This document shows positions 34,512-47,507 of a stretch of 64,000 nucleotides of DNA, piece after piece (position 1 is the first letter of the stretch; every line of letters starts with the position of its first letter). The stretch is from positions 1,431,001 to 1,495,000 of the forward strand of contig BLAL01000242.1 in NCBI GenBank assembly GCA_015698045.1. The letters run 5' to 3'. Position numbers and translations under genes: made by a program. The notes under the pieces were generated by a model that searched no databases, had not been told where the DNA came from, and worked only from the letters and a program-made list of their open reading frames with translations. Origin of the DNA: Rhizophagus clarus (Eukaryota > Glomeromycota > Glomeromycetes > Glomerales > Glomeraceae).

Positions 34512-37500
34512 GATTCATCGGACAATGATCAAAATCTTTGAAAATTATATATCGTTTGATAAGGTAATAAAAATTTTTCAAATTTAAAGATATTGATATC
34601 TTTGTGCAAAATAATTTTTTATTTTTATGTGACCAACTGAACAGTTGAAGCGACGCTGACGCTGTATGTTTATATTTACTTTGAAATTAAAAAATATATC
34701 AACTATATTTATAAACATAAATTACCATCCTATCTCATATAATTACTAAGAAAGCAGTTTATTCTAACAATATCCGATCGGACACTCTATGTAAACGATC
34801 ATCTATCCTAATAAACATAATCATATCGGCTAATTAGAAAAGTCTCCATAATTTTTATATACTAATGACAATAAAGTAACCGGTCAGTTATATAATGAAC
34901 TAACTCATCAACTAAAATATTAATTGGACCATTTTTCCAAATCAGCCGATATGTTCACGATAAACATCTACTATTTCCCCACAATAAGCGTATAGTCAGT
35001 CGTATACACCCTTAACACTCTTTGATTCTCTCCTTGATTGCAAGGACTACAAAATTACAACTTGCTAAAACGGGTTTCGAAGAAGACCAGCTATCTCCTA
35101 TGCTGTTTGAAAGATAGTCATGACTCCAGAAATAAAATGAATGCTTTTTTTTAAAGAAAAATACTAAAGCAAAACATACTATATGAACAAATAGTATAAA
35201 TAAAATAAATAAAGCTAAAAAAAATCATTTTTACAGTTATATTGTCCCTATTTGATTAAAATCTAGTGGTAGTTCCTTTGGTTTTCTGTGCATCAGGTGA
35301 AAGCATAAGGAATGGCCCAAACTTTTCACTATTTTGAATGTTTAGAGAATTAGATTAAATTATTTAATAATATATTTGCAATGACTACTAGAATTAGTAG
35401 ATTTTTTAATACTACCTCTAATTCATGAAGAGACGTAATTTGCTTGATTATATGTGTAGTAATAATCCTTCTTATCTAGATAAAATAGACCACTATGTTT
35501 TATTTTTTGCATTTACATCATCATCGTCATTCAGTTGCTACAAGCCATACGTACGTACCTACTGTAAATATAATTTTTTGATCAATCAAAAACAGGTTCT
35601 AATCTTCCTGGTATGGTTTGCTGAAAGATAATATTTTGCATCATTTCGGGATCCAAAGAATTTTCACATAATTTCTTCAAATTAAGCGCGATCGTTAGTC
35701 CTTGATGAATGACAAAATAAAATTAGGTCCAATTTACTTTATTTATGCCGAAAATTTCACAATTTAGATGTTTTATTTTGGTTGTTTTATTTTGGTTATC
35801 GTTTACTATAGATTGGATTGGATGAAAAAAATTCAACCATTTTGTAATTAAGAAATTCCATTCCGAACTTGAGTTTTTACATTCTTTTTTACTTAGATAA
35901 AACATTTTATGATCATCTCAACTTCAAAAACGTTTTCGCACGTCCAGATATTCAAAATTCGAATTTAACTGTGACGAGAAAAGAGACGGTCAAGTAAAAG
36001 TCACTCGTTTTATTACATGATATCGTAATCTTTGTTGCTGGATTAGAACTTTTGGATGGACCACGTTCAGCAAAATGAATTTACGAACAATTAATGAAAA
36101 GCCAAAATCGACTAGAATTAAGTTTGTTTGTATCACAGCTTTAAGTTTATGTAAAAATGGTCTTAAACAAACACATTTAATGTTATGGTCATTATGAAAA
36201 TATTTCCAATAATGATAAATATTCTCCTTATTCAAATAAATAATCAATGAATTACGTGTTATCGATGTTGATATGGATGGAAAACTGAAGCTCCTTTGGA
36301 CGAAGCCGATGGAATAGACGGGTTCTCCAGTTCTCCTTTTTTCAAAATTCTTTTTTGAAAGGAAATTGCTTAATATTATATGGACGGAATTATGAAAGCC
36401 TTTGACTATAAAGTAGATCTATAATAAATAAATCCTATTTACCTCTACCATAATTAAATTTCTCTGTCCAGATTATCAAAATAAAACTAATGTTTAATTC
36501 ATAGAAAACTAAATGATAATAGACTGATTACAAATTGTAAGCGCTTGATGCAAGCCTTAATAACCTGTTGTTCAGCTAAGTAAATTTACATAATTGTGTT
36601 GCAACGCATTGGACTTAATATTTTATTGTTATCATTGAACTATTATTTTGCCTTTATATAATGTTAATAATTTGTCACTTTTATAATTAACACAAAACAT
36701 ATAAAATTATTATTTGGATAGTTTTACACATCCTCTAATGCCACATCGGATCGTTTTTTCGCCAGAGAAATCTCTTCGCTCGATTATTCTCTTATATATT
36801 ATCGTAATCATTGCCATCATCATATTGAGCGAGCAATCATGATATATAAAAATATGGCCACAAATAAGTCCATTTCGCATTCTAACATCGTAATTTCTTA
36901 CCAGCACTAGTAGATTTCATAAAGCAAAAGATTTTCAGATCTTTACTCGGCCAATTATCAAAATAGCAGCATTCACATTTCTTTAGTTCTTCTAATATAT
37001 TTTAAGTTATAATTACAAACCATTATAATAAACACTACCAAATCCAAGCGTGGACGAAAAAATTTATATAAGAAGTCCCGTTTTAAAAATTTTCCAATGC
37101 GCTTCCACGAACATATTTGTTTTAAAAATTGAAATTTTATTTTCACACCCTGCTTTAAACCATAGAAACCAACGTTAATATACAATGAGACCACAATTCC
37201 AGTGTCGTATAGTCTTAAGTTTTTCGTCCGATGAAATAATGTTACGACCCTATTATACAGTAAATGTTTAACAAATTAACGCTTAATTCTGATTAAATTT
37301 ACATTATATCCTCACAATGTAATACGTAAAGCGCTATATGGTAACTTTAATTGTCTTTATCTTTGTTATATTAATGTCTTTAACGATAAAATGATATCAA
37401 CATTAACTTTGTTGACGACGATAAAGATATTAATTCTCATAATATAAATGTGAACATTTGACCTCAAAAAAATAATAGTAATGGCATCAAGTTTGATCTT

Positions 37501-39126
37501 GAAAAATATTCAATCAAAATCATATTCCCTTCTTTAACATTTGTTGCCTGACTCCTTCTACTAATGATCCATGTAATTTATTATAAGGTTACACGTTAGA
37601 CATCTGAGTTTACAAGAATGTCAATATTGTAATACAGTTAACGATAATAATTTCGCCATCGATCAATTTCTTAACATTCCGTATGATGCCATATTGCTAT
37701 ATAGCAAAGGAAGAAATAAAAGTTGATACAAATATATGTTAATAATAAATACATTACACTTTATTATTTAGCATTTATTGTCATCGTTCAGACGATTAAG
37801 AATACATGGAATTTTAATAACCGGTATGTTTATGAGAAATCCAATATTGATCCAACATTGAAGTCAGTATTAGTAGCATTAATTTCTATTGATCGTCGCA
37901 TTATTCCTAACGATTGAACAACTCAGTTATTGGATGGGGGATATCGATAATTATTTTATTAATCTATTATTAATCCGTAGAAAGTACTATTTACCCATAT
38001 TATTTTTGCCTATTAATAATGTGCCAATTATTTATATATATATATATATATTAACCGATAAATTTCTATTAATGCAAAGAATTTGGAAAAAGTTGGATTT
38101 AAACCAAAGGCGGGATTTCATTCTATTTATTGATTATTTCAATTTCAGAAATATTAAAAAATTTATTTCAGTTTTTTTTAACTGACTCTTTAAAATAGTT
38201 TCGTTCGTTAATTATAAATAAATAAATAAATAAATTTTTTTATGTTAATGGTAGCAAAAAAAAAATAGAAAGAAACGTAGAACACTTGAAAAATAACTAA
38301 GATCATTGAAAAGAATCATATGATGGTGATCTGATTGGTCACGTTAAAATTTACATGTGAATCATACGAATGTTCTTTTTTTCAAGATTCTTTTAAAAAA
38401 GTTACTTTTAGAATTGCTTTATTTAATTTATATGAAACTACTTTTAATCATTAAACAAACGTTGTAAAAAGAAAGAAGAAATAGCATCTTCTAACTACGC
38501 GAATATGATCAACTGCGGATTCGGTAAGTCACTTCGCTTTTATCAATATTCTACATAAAGTCTAATTTGTCCCAAATTTTGTAATTAATGAGGCTACAGG
38601 GCGTTGATTTTACAAATGAATCAAAATAATCCTTGGTTACTTAATAAAATTAATAAATTATTCAAGTTTAATTACGTTTGCAATAATAAATGAAAATTAA
38701 TTAGTTACCTCCCGTGATTTCGAAACTGTCACGTGATTAAGTGTTGATAAGAATTTTCGGGTGTCTCGGACTTTTAGTGCATCCGAATTGATAAGACTTA
38801 TCTTTATCTTAACTGTTAAAGTATAAATTAAATTGAACGTTATCTCTATGAATACTGCGGTTTTCGTAAAAGAATTACTGCGCAGTAGGTGATAACGTTA
38901 TCTACAAACGTTTTGAGTTGATAAATAGAATTAGAAAAATAAAAAAGGTACATAATCTTTATTCCGTCCAATTAAATGATAAACCGATAATGAATAAGAC
39001 TAACGCCAAAAGAGGATTTTCATAGTTTTTGTGTTTGGTTTTTTTTTTAAAGACAAAAAAAAAAAAAAAGGAATGCACATAATCTGATTATCAACAAAGA
39101 AAAAATAAAGAACTATAAGAACTAAT
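34512..39126. other. intergenic, no gene recognised
   Basis: About 4.6 kb of AT-rich DNA. Several 60-98-codon frames (35425, 35723, 35990, 36710, 36973, 37723 and 37889 starts) are Ile/Asn/Phe/Lys-rich, overlap each other in different frames and show no domain. An (AAAT)n run at about 38214-38236 could be the tail of an old retroposon. I see no RNA gene. Confidence 0.4.
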
Positions 39127-39173
39127 AAAAAAAAAAAAAAAAAAAAAAAAAATTTTTTTTTTTTTTTTTTTTT
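39127..39173. repeat. A26-T21 homopolymer switch
   Basis: A perfect self-complementary A-then-T tract about 410 bp upstream of the F-box gene at 39586. Such tracts recur near several F-box genes in the window. Confidence 0.7.
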
Positions 39174-39585
39174 ATCTTGTCGCTAGATAAGAAAATGTGA
39201 AACCAAGTTGTGCATGTGATAAGCTATTTTAGTTAGTTGCACAAAAAATTGACAGCATATTAAAACCTAGTAAATCATGTGAAATCGGAAGCAAACGTAT
39301 CGTTATCAATTAAATGGAGTAATATTAGGTGAGTTTAAAAAATTTTTTTTTTTTTTTTTTCTTTTTGTATTACTATGCTCATTATTATTGAATATTAGAT
39401 AAGAGTTACTATTTTGGATTTTCGTGAGACCTACGAGTAATTTTTTGTTGATAAAATAAATAGTATAAATAGAAAAATAAATGTTTTTTTTTACAAAACA
39501 GGTTTTTTTTTTACCACACCTTTTGTTTGTTTTTTTTTTTCGTTCAAAAAAAAAAAATTTTTTTTTCTTCCTAAATCGTTTAATT

Positions 39586-40545
39586 ATGTCGTCAATCTTT
39601 CCACAAAAATATTTTAAGAATATCCCACTAGAATGTCTTGGAAACATAATCGAGTTCGTTAAAGAAGAATCAAAGTCCAGTTTATATTCGTGTATATTAG
39701 TAAATCGACAATGGATGAAAAGTGGATTACCTTTATTATGGAATCGACCGTTCGATATATTAACTCCGGTTTCTCCGAACAGCACGAAATTGATGAATAC
39801 TTATATTTCATGTTTAAGTGAAGCTCAAAAACGATATCTAAGTGATAACGGTATATATTTACGACAAAATCTAACACCTCAAGTAAATTATCCGGCATAT
39901 TTACGAGAATTAGATTACGAAATATTTGAAAGATACACCCGATTCTGGTTAATCGAAAATATTTATTCTGACCGAGCTTCTGATCTGGACTCAATTACAG
40001 AATCATTGGAGTCATCGGATATTGAATATGCTAATAATCAACTTAAAAAATTATTATCATGCTTGTTTTCGATGTTTATTGAAAAGAGTATTAATTTAAC
40101 GCATTTTAGTTTTTATTCTGATGGTGATATGTGCTTAGATATACCGGATTTACATACATGGATGCCTCCTGCTGCGACATATTCTACAACGAACAACTCC
40201 TTAATAGTGTCGTCGTCACATGTTTTGAGATCTACTGCGTCAAATAACTCAAACTTTTGGAAAAATCTAACAACATTTAAATGTGAAGTGGATGATTCAG
40301 ATTTACATTTACCAAATTTAATAACGTTCATGGAAATTTTATCAACACGTTGTAAAATGTTACAAACCATAATTTTTACATGGAGGAGTCAATACGATAC
40401 AAATGTTCATAATTATTTAAAAGAGATAGTTAGACAACAACAACAATTAAAAGTGATAAGAGTGGATTATAATGATATCAATATTAATAGGGTAGATGAA
40501 ATATTTCGACTTGAGAATGTAAAAAATTTGAATGTTGATAATTAA
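39586..40545 (+). CDS. shorter F-box protein, second subfamily (F-box gene 6)
   Basis: Predicted 319 aa from MSSIFPQKYFKNIPLECLGN. I prefer this ATG to the in-frame one at 39481, because the 35 codons between are a Phe/Lys read-through of poly-T/A tracts. The F-box runs to about residue 50 (PLECLGNIIEFV, SCILVNRQWMKSGLPLLWNRPF), a wording distinct from the other seven genes. The remainder has Leu-rich strands (LTHFSFYSDGD, WKNLTTFKCEVDD, LKVIRVDYND, VKNLNVDN) but ends after about 270 residues. Related proteins as I remember them are longer, so it may be C-terminally truncated. It is intronless, and no copy of the shared upstream motif was found. Confidence 0.75.
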   Translation: MSSIFPQKYFKNIPLECLGNIIEFVKEESKSSLYSCILVNRQWMKSGLPLLWNRPFDILTPVSPNSTKLMNTYISCLSEAQKRYLSDNGIYLRQNLTPQVNYPAYLRELDYEIFERYTRFWLIENIYSDRASDLDSITESLESSDIEYANNQLKKLLSCLFSMFIEKSINLTHFSFYSDGDMCLDIPDLHTWMPPAATYSTTNNSLIVSSSHVLRSTASNNSNFWKNLTTFKCEVDDSDLHLPNLITFMEILSTRCKMLQTIIFTWRSQYDTNVHNYLKEIVRQQQQLKVIRVDYNDININRVDEIFRLENVKNLNVDN

Positions 40546-41202
40546 TTTCTTTCAAATTTGTTAAATTGAAAATTTTTTGACGTTGATCGACTTTGTGGAT
40601 TATAATTTCAAAAGAAATTTCGGATGCATAAAATGTGATTACGTACAGCAACATAACTTATATGTAACATGATGTGCATATATTTAATAAAAATTCTTTG
40701 AAATAGAATTTTTGTAGACTATCATTCATATGTAAATACTTAAAATATAAAACGTTAGAACTATTCAATATATTACTTAAGTTACCATGTGAAATGTCAA
40801 ATACAAAATATGGGATATAATACTAGTATATGGAAAGGTCATCTCACGTGAAAGGAAATGAAGTTCTTGCCTTATTTTTTTTTAACAGTGTAGTTGAATT
40901 TATCGAACAAACATTTTGTATATCTACTATTTCAAATACTTAAATTTTGTACAGAATAATAATAAAGTGTTTTGTGTCTAATGGTTGTATACAGAGTTGT
41001 AATGCGTATGATGAACATAGTACAGTTACATATTTCTTATCCATACAGTAAGCACATCATTGTTTCATTTTATGTATGACGTTTTCAAAATGATGATATC
41101 TATGGAAAGAGAGTTTCATACTTTTATAGGATACTTTATCAGTCAATTATCTCTGAAACTTTGTCCGTTATTTTATAATAAATAATACATAGTATGATTA
41201 AC
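40546..41202. other. 3' flank of F-box gene 6, no gene seen
   Basis: AT-rich spacer up to a truncated foldback element. No open frame or structure of note. Confidence 0.5.
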
Positions 41203-41545
41203 AGGTTTGGTTTATTTCACTGACAATTGCTTTACCCGATAATTGCTTTTACGATAATCACTTCAACGACAAAATGTTTCACTTTCAGGGTCATGCGTTT
41301 CATCGACAGCTATATCACCGTTGCTAATGCAAAAGAAATTTTTTATAAAACTTATATTAAATGCTTTATTTATAGAAAAATAATATTTACATTATAGCAA
41401 AAGAAAGAAAGAAAATAAGTAGACGTAGTAAAAAAATTAATCTTTTATGAATTATTGTAGGAACAACTTTCGACAAATAATAAAAATGATCATCTGAAAA
41501 ATATAAGACTGGTATTTCGTACTATATATGTTATCTTTTTATATA
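41203..41545. mobile_element. truncated TTTCACCGACAA-family element, reverse orientation
   Basis: The plus strand begins AGGTTTGGTTTATTTCACTG, the complement of the right terminus of the copies at 14337 and 15790. Degenerate TTCAACGACAA words run to about 41330. Interior landmarks follow on the minus strand (AATATAAGTTTTATAAAAAA; ATATTTTTCAGATGATC). The other arm is missing, so it is a one-ended remnant. Confidence 0.55.
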
Positions 41546-43475
41546 TATATATGAATATATGCTATATTACATAACCTAAAAGTCAAAGAATGCCTCTCTT
41601 TAATCAAGAATATCTTGTCAGAATATCAAGTGTTGTTTTATTGTAAATTATGATTAACCCCCTAGAATCAAATTCTTCTATGAAATACGAGTTACTCAGC
41701 CAGCTGGTTGCTCATGTTTACCCAAGCATTTACACAAAACCTTCACATGTAAATAATTTAGCAAAGTACATGCTGCTTACGTTACCACTTAATGCATTTG
41801 TCCTATTATATTTCACCCTCACGCACTGTGTTAAATTTTTTTAACAAAAAAAAAAAAAAAAAAAAAATTTCATGAAAAGAATATACTACCTACAATATAT
41901 CCAAATCGTCAAATTAACATTTTCAGTGATTACTATTTTTCTTTAATACATAATTCACTATCATTATACGGACGATCTTCAAATCCCAATACATCTATCT
42001 GAATAATACAATCTTTAAACAAAATTTTTTTTTTTTTTTTTTTTGTAAATATAGAGAAATAATTTATCTATTTATATAGTAGAATTTTCTTCCCATATAT
42101 ACTAACATGAATTCATTTAAATTCTAGATAGGTCTTAAATTTCAAACTAAGTGGAAATTTGTTCGAAAGTTGAACGTAGCTGGTATGTTCTCTATAATTC
42201 TATAGTCTATAACAATTTAGTTAATGAAAAAGTTGGATTATTTGAATCAGAAACCCTTTCGAAATACCTTTCAGCAGCGATACATACAGTACCTCTACAA
42301 TTATGTCCCTTAAAGAGAAAGTATCGGCAAATTTCGAGCAATATTTTTGAAAATGTACTTGACCGCATTCTCTTATACCTCGATATAATACTCAATTTAT
42401 CTTGGCTTTTTGAATAAGGCAAAATGTTGTAGGTGATAATTATTAGAAAATATAATTTCGTAAATTCAATTACTTTAAGCCTGTTATGTTCCTTACCCAA
42501 AATTTAAAAGGGATGGTCGGGCGCATGTTTACCTGGAAGAACAATGGCTTCAAATCATTTCCTTTATCTTTTAAGGCGGTTTAATATAAAGTCATTTTAT
42601 CCTTTACACTTAATTAATCTAATATGGCAAAATTATTCATTTTATTACTGTATTGAAAAATTGTCAGAATGTTGATAACAAATTATAGCTAGGATAATAG
42701 TTTTAGCGTTATTTGAGATTCAAATAAATAATTTATTGAATTAGACACTATATTTATTACAATACTATTATACAGTATGTGAACTTTATTTAATTTGACG
42801 AATCAACTTTTGCTCATCAATTTCAGATTTAAAAAAAGATAAGATTGAATATCATTAAATAAACTAGCCTTTTAAACAGTTTATTCTATGGTTTGATTTC
42901 GTGTTTTTTTTTTTTCATTCGTGAAATTTGTAATGCTAGCCCAACCGGTTATGAAACACAATACATAATCACGGAATTATAAATGAAAATATCCCGAACA
43001 AATTACGCTCTTACAAGGTAAATGACGAAAAATACGAAATGGATAAGCGTTGTTAGAGATTTTGCTGTACACCAATAAAAGAGTGCCAAGAGAAACATAA
43101 GAGAAAGTCTTTGAAGAAAACTGATGATCATTGGGGTATATTTTACAAGTTTTGGGTTTAAATGATAAACTAATCGGAAATTACTATGGTGATACCGTTT
43201 ATAAGCCCGATTTTATTGGTTTACTGCAATTTAAATAATACCATTTACTATAATCAACGTCATTTATTAATTATATATAATGAGGGGTGAAATAAGTGAA
43301 CTAAAAATAAATTTTAAATTCTAATTTTAGAAATACTAAAGTCAAAATTAGCTTATCCGATCACTTTTATTCAACTCCGGTCGAAATTATTCGCTGGTAA
43401 ATATTTTGTCATCCATTATGTATCCCGGTTGTAATTTCTTTTGCATATGTTAAAGATGAATAAACATGCAGTAGT
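41546..43475. other. intergenic, no gene recognised
   Basis: Frames at 41650-41844 and 42151-42417 (64 and 88 codons) have a fairly ordinary amino-acid mix, but no start context, motif or paralogue, and could be relics. At 43122-43148 the minus strand carries GTAAAATATACCCCAATGAT, similar to the extended shared F-box upstream motif but with no F-box gene beyond it. Confidence 0.4.
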
Positions 43476-45164
43476 TTAATTAAAAATTAATTCCACTCTA
43501 ATTAATTCCACACCAAATTCTTTAGCAACATCAAAATATTCTTGATTAATAACGTGATCGCAATCTTCAACAATTTCTAAATATTTTAAATTGCTATCAT
43601 TTTTTACGCATTCCTTAAGGAAACATTTTAATTCATTACCGCTAAATATTAAACCATCAATCACTTTAAGTTGAATTTTTCGTAAAGTTTTGGGAATATA
43701 TTTACCTAATTTACTAAAATTTTCCTCCCATAATTCGTCACCTGATAATATCATACTAATATAGACTAATCGAGTGCACGATTCAAATATGGGAATTAAT
43801 TCAGATAGAAAGATTTTGGGAAGTTCTAAATGGATTAATGAGCGTAAATGATTCGGAATTTGTTTAAATAATTGAAAACCTCGATTTTGTTCTCTTTTAT
43901 AGTCCAATATTAGTTTATATAAGGCGTTAGAAGATTGAAATAGTTGGATTAGGAAACCTACTGAATAAGTTGGAAAATAATACGCTCCAAATTCTAAAAC
44001 TTCGAGCTTTGTTAAACTCTTCGCCCAAGAATTTAAATTATCATTTATTTCTTTACACCTATATAACTTTAATTCTCTAATGTTTTTAAGTAAATACAGC
44101 GAGTTTAAACCCTTCTCACTTAATCTATTAAACGGTATATGATTAAATTCCAATATTTGTAAACTTTCACTTTGTGTTGATAATGATTTAATAATAATGT
44201 TGTAATTATCATCAATAAGATTATCATCATTATATATTTGTTCTAAATTATATATATTTTCTGATAATATAATATGTTTCAAATTTTTTTGTAAAGAAAT
44301 AAATTGAGATAATGAATTGGCTTCTTCAATACAGTTGATTTTATCATTGTAGAGTAAATTAAGGTTACGAATTTTATCTGAGAGAATCAAATAAAGATTG
44401 TCTGGTGAAGAATAGATGTTTCTACGATATTCGTTATTAATACAATATAATTCTTTTAGATGATTCAATTTATTTTTTCTATTACAATCTGTAAATTGTA
44501 ACGACTCAATTATATTAATAAAGAATTCACTATCATGTATTTTAAATGGAAATTCTAATGTTGTTAAATTATTACAGTGAGTACACAAGGATGTTATAAA
44601 ACAGTTCATAATTAGGATTGATATTTCTGAGAATCGACCTTCCGTTATTATATCATTTGATGAAATATATGGATAAAACCATATTTTTCGATATTGAAAC
44701 AATTCGTACGTCTTAGATAATATTTTATCAAAAATTAAGCCACGAATAAAATTAATATAATTAAAAGTCGTTAAAATATTGTTAACACAAAGATTAGAAT
44801 TTTTATTAGGATCAAAGGGATTGAGCGATGAATTTTGTTCGTTGGAAGAATGCGATGATGTAATTTGTTCAATTTCAGATTTAGGAATACAACCTAATAA
44901 TGTACGAATCAATTTAAAATAAGATGAATAATTTATATTTGAGACATTATAACAAATATTTGAATAAGCTAGATGACGAAAATGATGAAATGGATAAGCG
45001 TATAGGAATGGTGTTGAGATTCTACACCAATGTCTTGACACTAATGAACAAGAATATAAATCTTTGGTAAATGTATAGGTACGAGTGTTCCCGGAAGGAT
45101 TCTCATCAAGAAGGTTCAAAAAAACATTTTCTAGACATTCTGATAGTAAATATGCTGCCATCAT
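43476..45164 (-). CDS. F-box protein with LRR-like repeats (F-box gene 7)
   Basis: Intronless, 562 aa, beginning MMAAYLLSECLENVFLNLLD; the second ATG (561 aa) matches the paralogues' start better. The F-box continues through FTKDLYSCSLVSRHWCRIST. A poly-acidic/Asn insertion lies near residues 125-145. LRR-like landmarks are QFISLQKNLKHIILSEN, LLKNIRELKLYRC, WAKSLTKLEVLEF, LRSLIHLELPKIF and LKYLEIVEDCDHV, with a slightly longer C-terminus (RVELIFN). It is closest in wording to F-box genes 1 and 8. Upstream at about 45284-45300 there is ACGAAATGATCATC, only partly like the shared motif and in the opposite orientation. Confidence 0.86.
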   Translation of the reverse strand: MMAAYLLSECLENVFLNLLDENPSGNTRTYTFTKDLYSCSLVSRHWCRISTPFLYAYPFHHFRHLAYSNICYNVSNINYSSYFKLIRTLLGCIPKSEIEQITSSHSSNEQNSSLNPFDPNKNSNLCVNNILTTFNYINFIRGLIFDKILSKTYELFQYRKIWFYPYISSNDIITEGRFSEISILIMNCFITSLCTHCNNLTTLEFPFKIHDSEFFINIIESLQFTDCNRKNKLNHLKELYCINNEYRRNIYSSPDNLYLILSDKIRNLNLLYNDKINCIEEANSLSQFISLQKNLKHIILSENIYNLEQIYNDDNLIDDNYNIIIKSLSTQSESLQILEFNHIPFNRLSEKGLNSLYLLKNIRELKLYRCKEINDNLNSWAKSLTKLEVLEFGAYYFPTYSVGFLIQLFQSSNALYKLILDYKREQNRGFQLFKQIPNHLRSLIHLELPKIFLSELIPIFESCTRLVYISMILSGDELWEENFSKLGKYIPKTLRKIQLKVIDGLIFSGNELKCFLKECVKNDSNLKYLEIVEDCDHVINQEYFDVAKEFGVELIRVELIFN

Positions 45165-46470
45165 CAGAAAGAAATTTCAAAAAAATCAAAAGTAATGAGG
45201 AGTGAATTTTTTTTATTTAACTAAAAAATTCGCTTTAATAACCTCCAATTGGAATCAACCTGATAAAAATACGCTTTAAAAATTACGAAATGATCATCAT
45301 TATTGATAGAAAACGGTAGGATACTTATCTCCACTAGTATTAGTCGATTTTGTAAAAAATATATCATATTAAATGTCATATTATATAATATTTATGTAAT
45401 ATTTGTCATTTAATAATTTATATTTACATTCATTTATGTGAGAAAACACGGTTTACTTTTTATAGCGGGTCGTGTGAATGTGAGGTACGCCACGGCAAAT
45501 TTAATCTTTTCGTTAACCGTCAAATTTACTTTTTTTAGAATAATTTTCACAATTTAAAAATTTTTTTTTTTTTTCTTACCAATTTTCAAAAAATTTTGTA
45601 ATTTTGATTTAGTCCCTCCAATTAATTTTCTTAATATTGTTTAATTTGGGACGCTCTAAAAATACGTCCCGAAAAATGATCGGAGTCTACGTGAAAATTT
45701 ACGCCCACACATAAAAAAATTATTTCAGTTTATTAACAATGCCAACGTATTTGTTAAAAAATAATAAAGGTATCATTTGATTTGCCTGTAAATTTATCAT
45801 TCATAAACTGTGAACTTACGAACATCCGTTTGTTTGTTAATATTGTTAAAAGTCAGGTCTGTTGGGATATAGACGTTGGACAAGTGTAAGAAGAAGGTAT
45901 CGTATAACGAGGGCCATAATGCTATCCTGCTTAGTACCCGCTCTGTCATAGTAAACCATTTCGTACACCACCTGCAATCGTACTGTCTCAGGCGACGTTC
46001 TGTACGTTCAATTGTCAACTAAAACTAATATAAATAATAAGAATTATATGACATTCTTCTTCTATATATCTCTAGAAAATATACCATCTCAATAAAATTC
46101 TAATAAAGATACAACCAACATAATAAACATATCAAATAATTATGATAAACCGTAAAATAACTAGTATGTCAAATATCAATATTTGCCACTGACAAATTCG
46201 TTCACATTAATTTTTTTTTACATTTGAATCTCGGAAGTCGGATCTTTATTGCGGTTTTCAAAAAAATTGATCTGCATGAAATTTACCAAAATTAAAATTT
46301 AAAATTTTACCCTATTTTTGAATAGCGTGACGAACGATAATAATAAAATGTTTTTCTTCTTTAATATATAAATTTTTTTATTTACACTAAGAACAGAACT
46401 TCAAGACTCTATGTAATAAGTTTCAAATATACTTCATTTACTTTTTTATATTTTATAACAAATTATTTAC
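45165..46470. other. upstream spacer, no gene recognised
   Basis: AT-rich. A 73-codon minus-strand frame (45797-46018) with several Arg, Trp and Cys residues lies in a less AT-rich patch and may be a coding relic; no family recognised. Confidence 0.35.
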
Positions 46471-46555
46471 GCGATTACATTTTGCGATTACACTGCGATT
46501 ACACTCGATTACACGCGATTACAAACGAATACAGATGAATACACTGTGATTACAA
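46471..46555 (+). repeat. GCGATTACA short tandem array
   Basis: About eight variants of GCGATTACA (also CGATTACA, CGAATACA, GTGATTACA) in 85 bp with irregular 1-5 bp spacing. It stands out from the AT-rich flanks by its CG dinucleotides. No association with a gene is visible. Confidence 0.7.
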
Positions 46556-47222
46556 CTTTATCCTGATAGGTAAACTTAGTTCTTATTATTATATGTCGAT
46601 TTTTACTTTTGAAAATATATTTATTGTTGTTTTACAAAGGTTTTCAAAGCTTTATAATTATTGTTTCATTTTGTTTTGACTAATTATTTACATTAAAAAT
46701 ATTAACATTTCATTATTTATTACAGTTTTAGGTTGCCTTTAATACAAATAATATATGCTTAATTACCAAGAATTTCTTGTATTGTAGTTCCATTTAATTA
46801 TGTTTAATTATATTTGACTTTGGAATTAAAAAATAAATTATTATTATAATTTTTCGTTAAAATGTGGTCACGTGATCGAAATGTATTAATTTTATTGGCT
46901 AGATCTTGTTTGTGCGTAATTAAAATTTGAGATCATTTTTTTTTTTTTTTGAAAATCGCGATAATATGAATTTTTGAGATCATAACCATTATGCTATTCA
47001 AGTTCATATATACATATTTTTTATTTATCTGAATTGAATTGAGTGCCACGAAAACTATATTAAGAAATAACTTCAAATTATATCTGATATATTATCAGTT
47101 TGGGCTAGCGTTACTATCGATCCGACTTGTCCGACATGGAGCCAAGTTAAGCTGCACCGAATCGACTTGAGTCACAAGTCAAACCGATGGAGTCGGTCCC
47201 ATCGGCGACTCCAGGTCAAGCC

Positions 47223-47507
47223 CAGTGTTGGCCAGTGACCCGTGTCATTTGGGTCATTTCAACGTTAAATGACAAATGACCTAGTCATTTAAAAATTACG
47301 TCATAATTCTGACCAAAACTATTCATACAATTTCGATATTTTATGGATAAAATTTTCATGTGATATTATAAATTCATAATTCCAGCCGGAATCATAACCC
47401 TGGCCTAAATTATAAAGCATTAATTTAAATGACTCAAATGACAAATGACTAGGTCATTCGAAGGTACAAATGACCACCGTGGTCATTTGCCATCACTGCC
47501 GGGCGCC
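47223..47507. mobile_element. hAT-like MITE, CAGTGTTGGC family
   Basis: CAGTGTTGGC at 47223 and the inverse GCCATCACTG (to 47498) are CAGTG-type ends. Subterminal AAATGAC/GTCATTT words repeat on both sides. An exact GTCAAGCC occurs at 47215-47222 and 47508-47515, giving an 8-bp duplication if nine extra bases belong to the right end. Host sequence on both sides is an unusually GC-rich patch (about 47110-47222 and 47508-47560). A decayed relative lies at 6838-6975. Confidence 0.6.

Noticed and set aside
37723..38185. Two overlapping frames as a possible small gene
   Set aside because: They overlap in different frames, are Ile/Asn/Tyr-rich, include an AT microsatellite (YIYIYIY), and I could find no splice solution joining them.
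39306..39994. Minus-strand frames of 111-159 codons over F-box gene 6
   Set aside because: They are antisense shadows of the plus-strand F-box frame and of A/T homopolymers.
41650..42417. Two 64-88-codon frames as an unrecognised gene
   Set aside because: They lie in different contexts separated by a poly-A tract, with no splice signals linking them and no recognisable domain.
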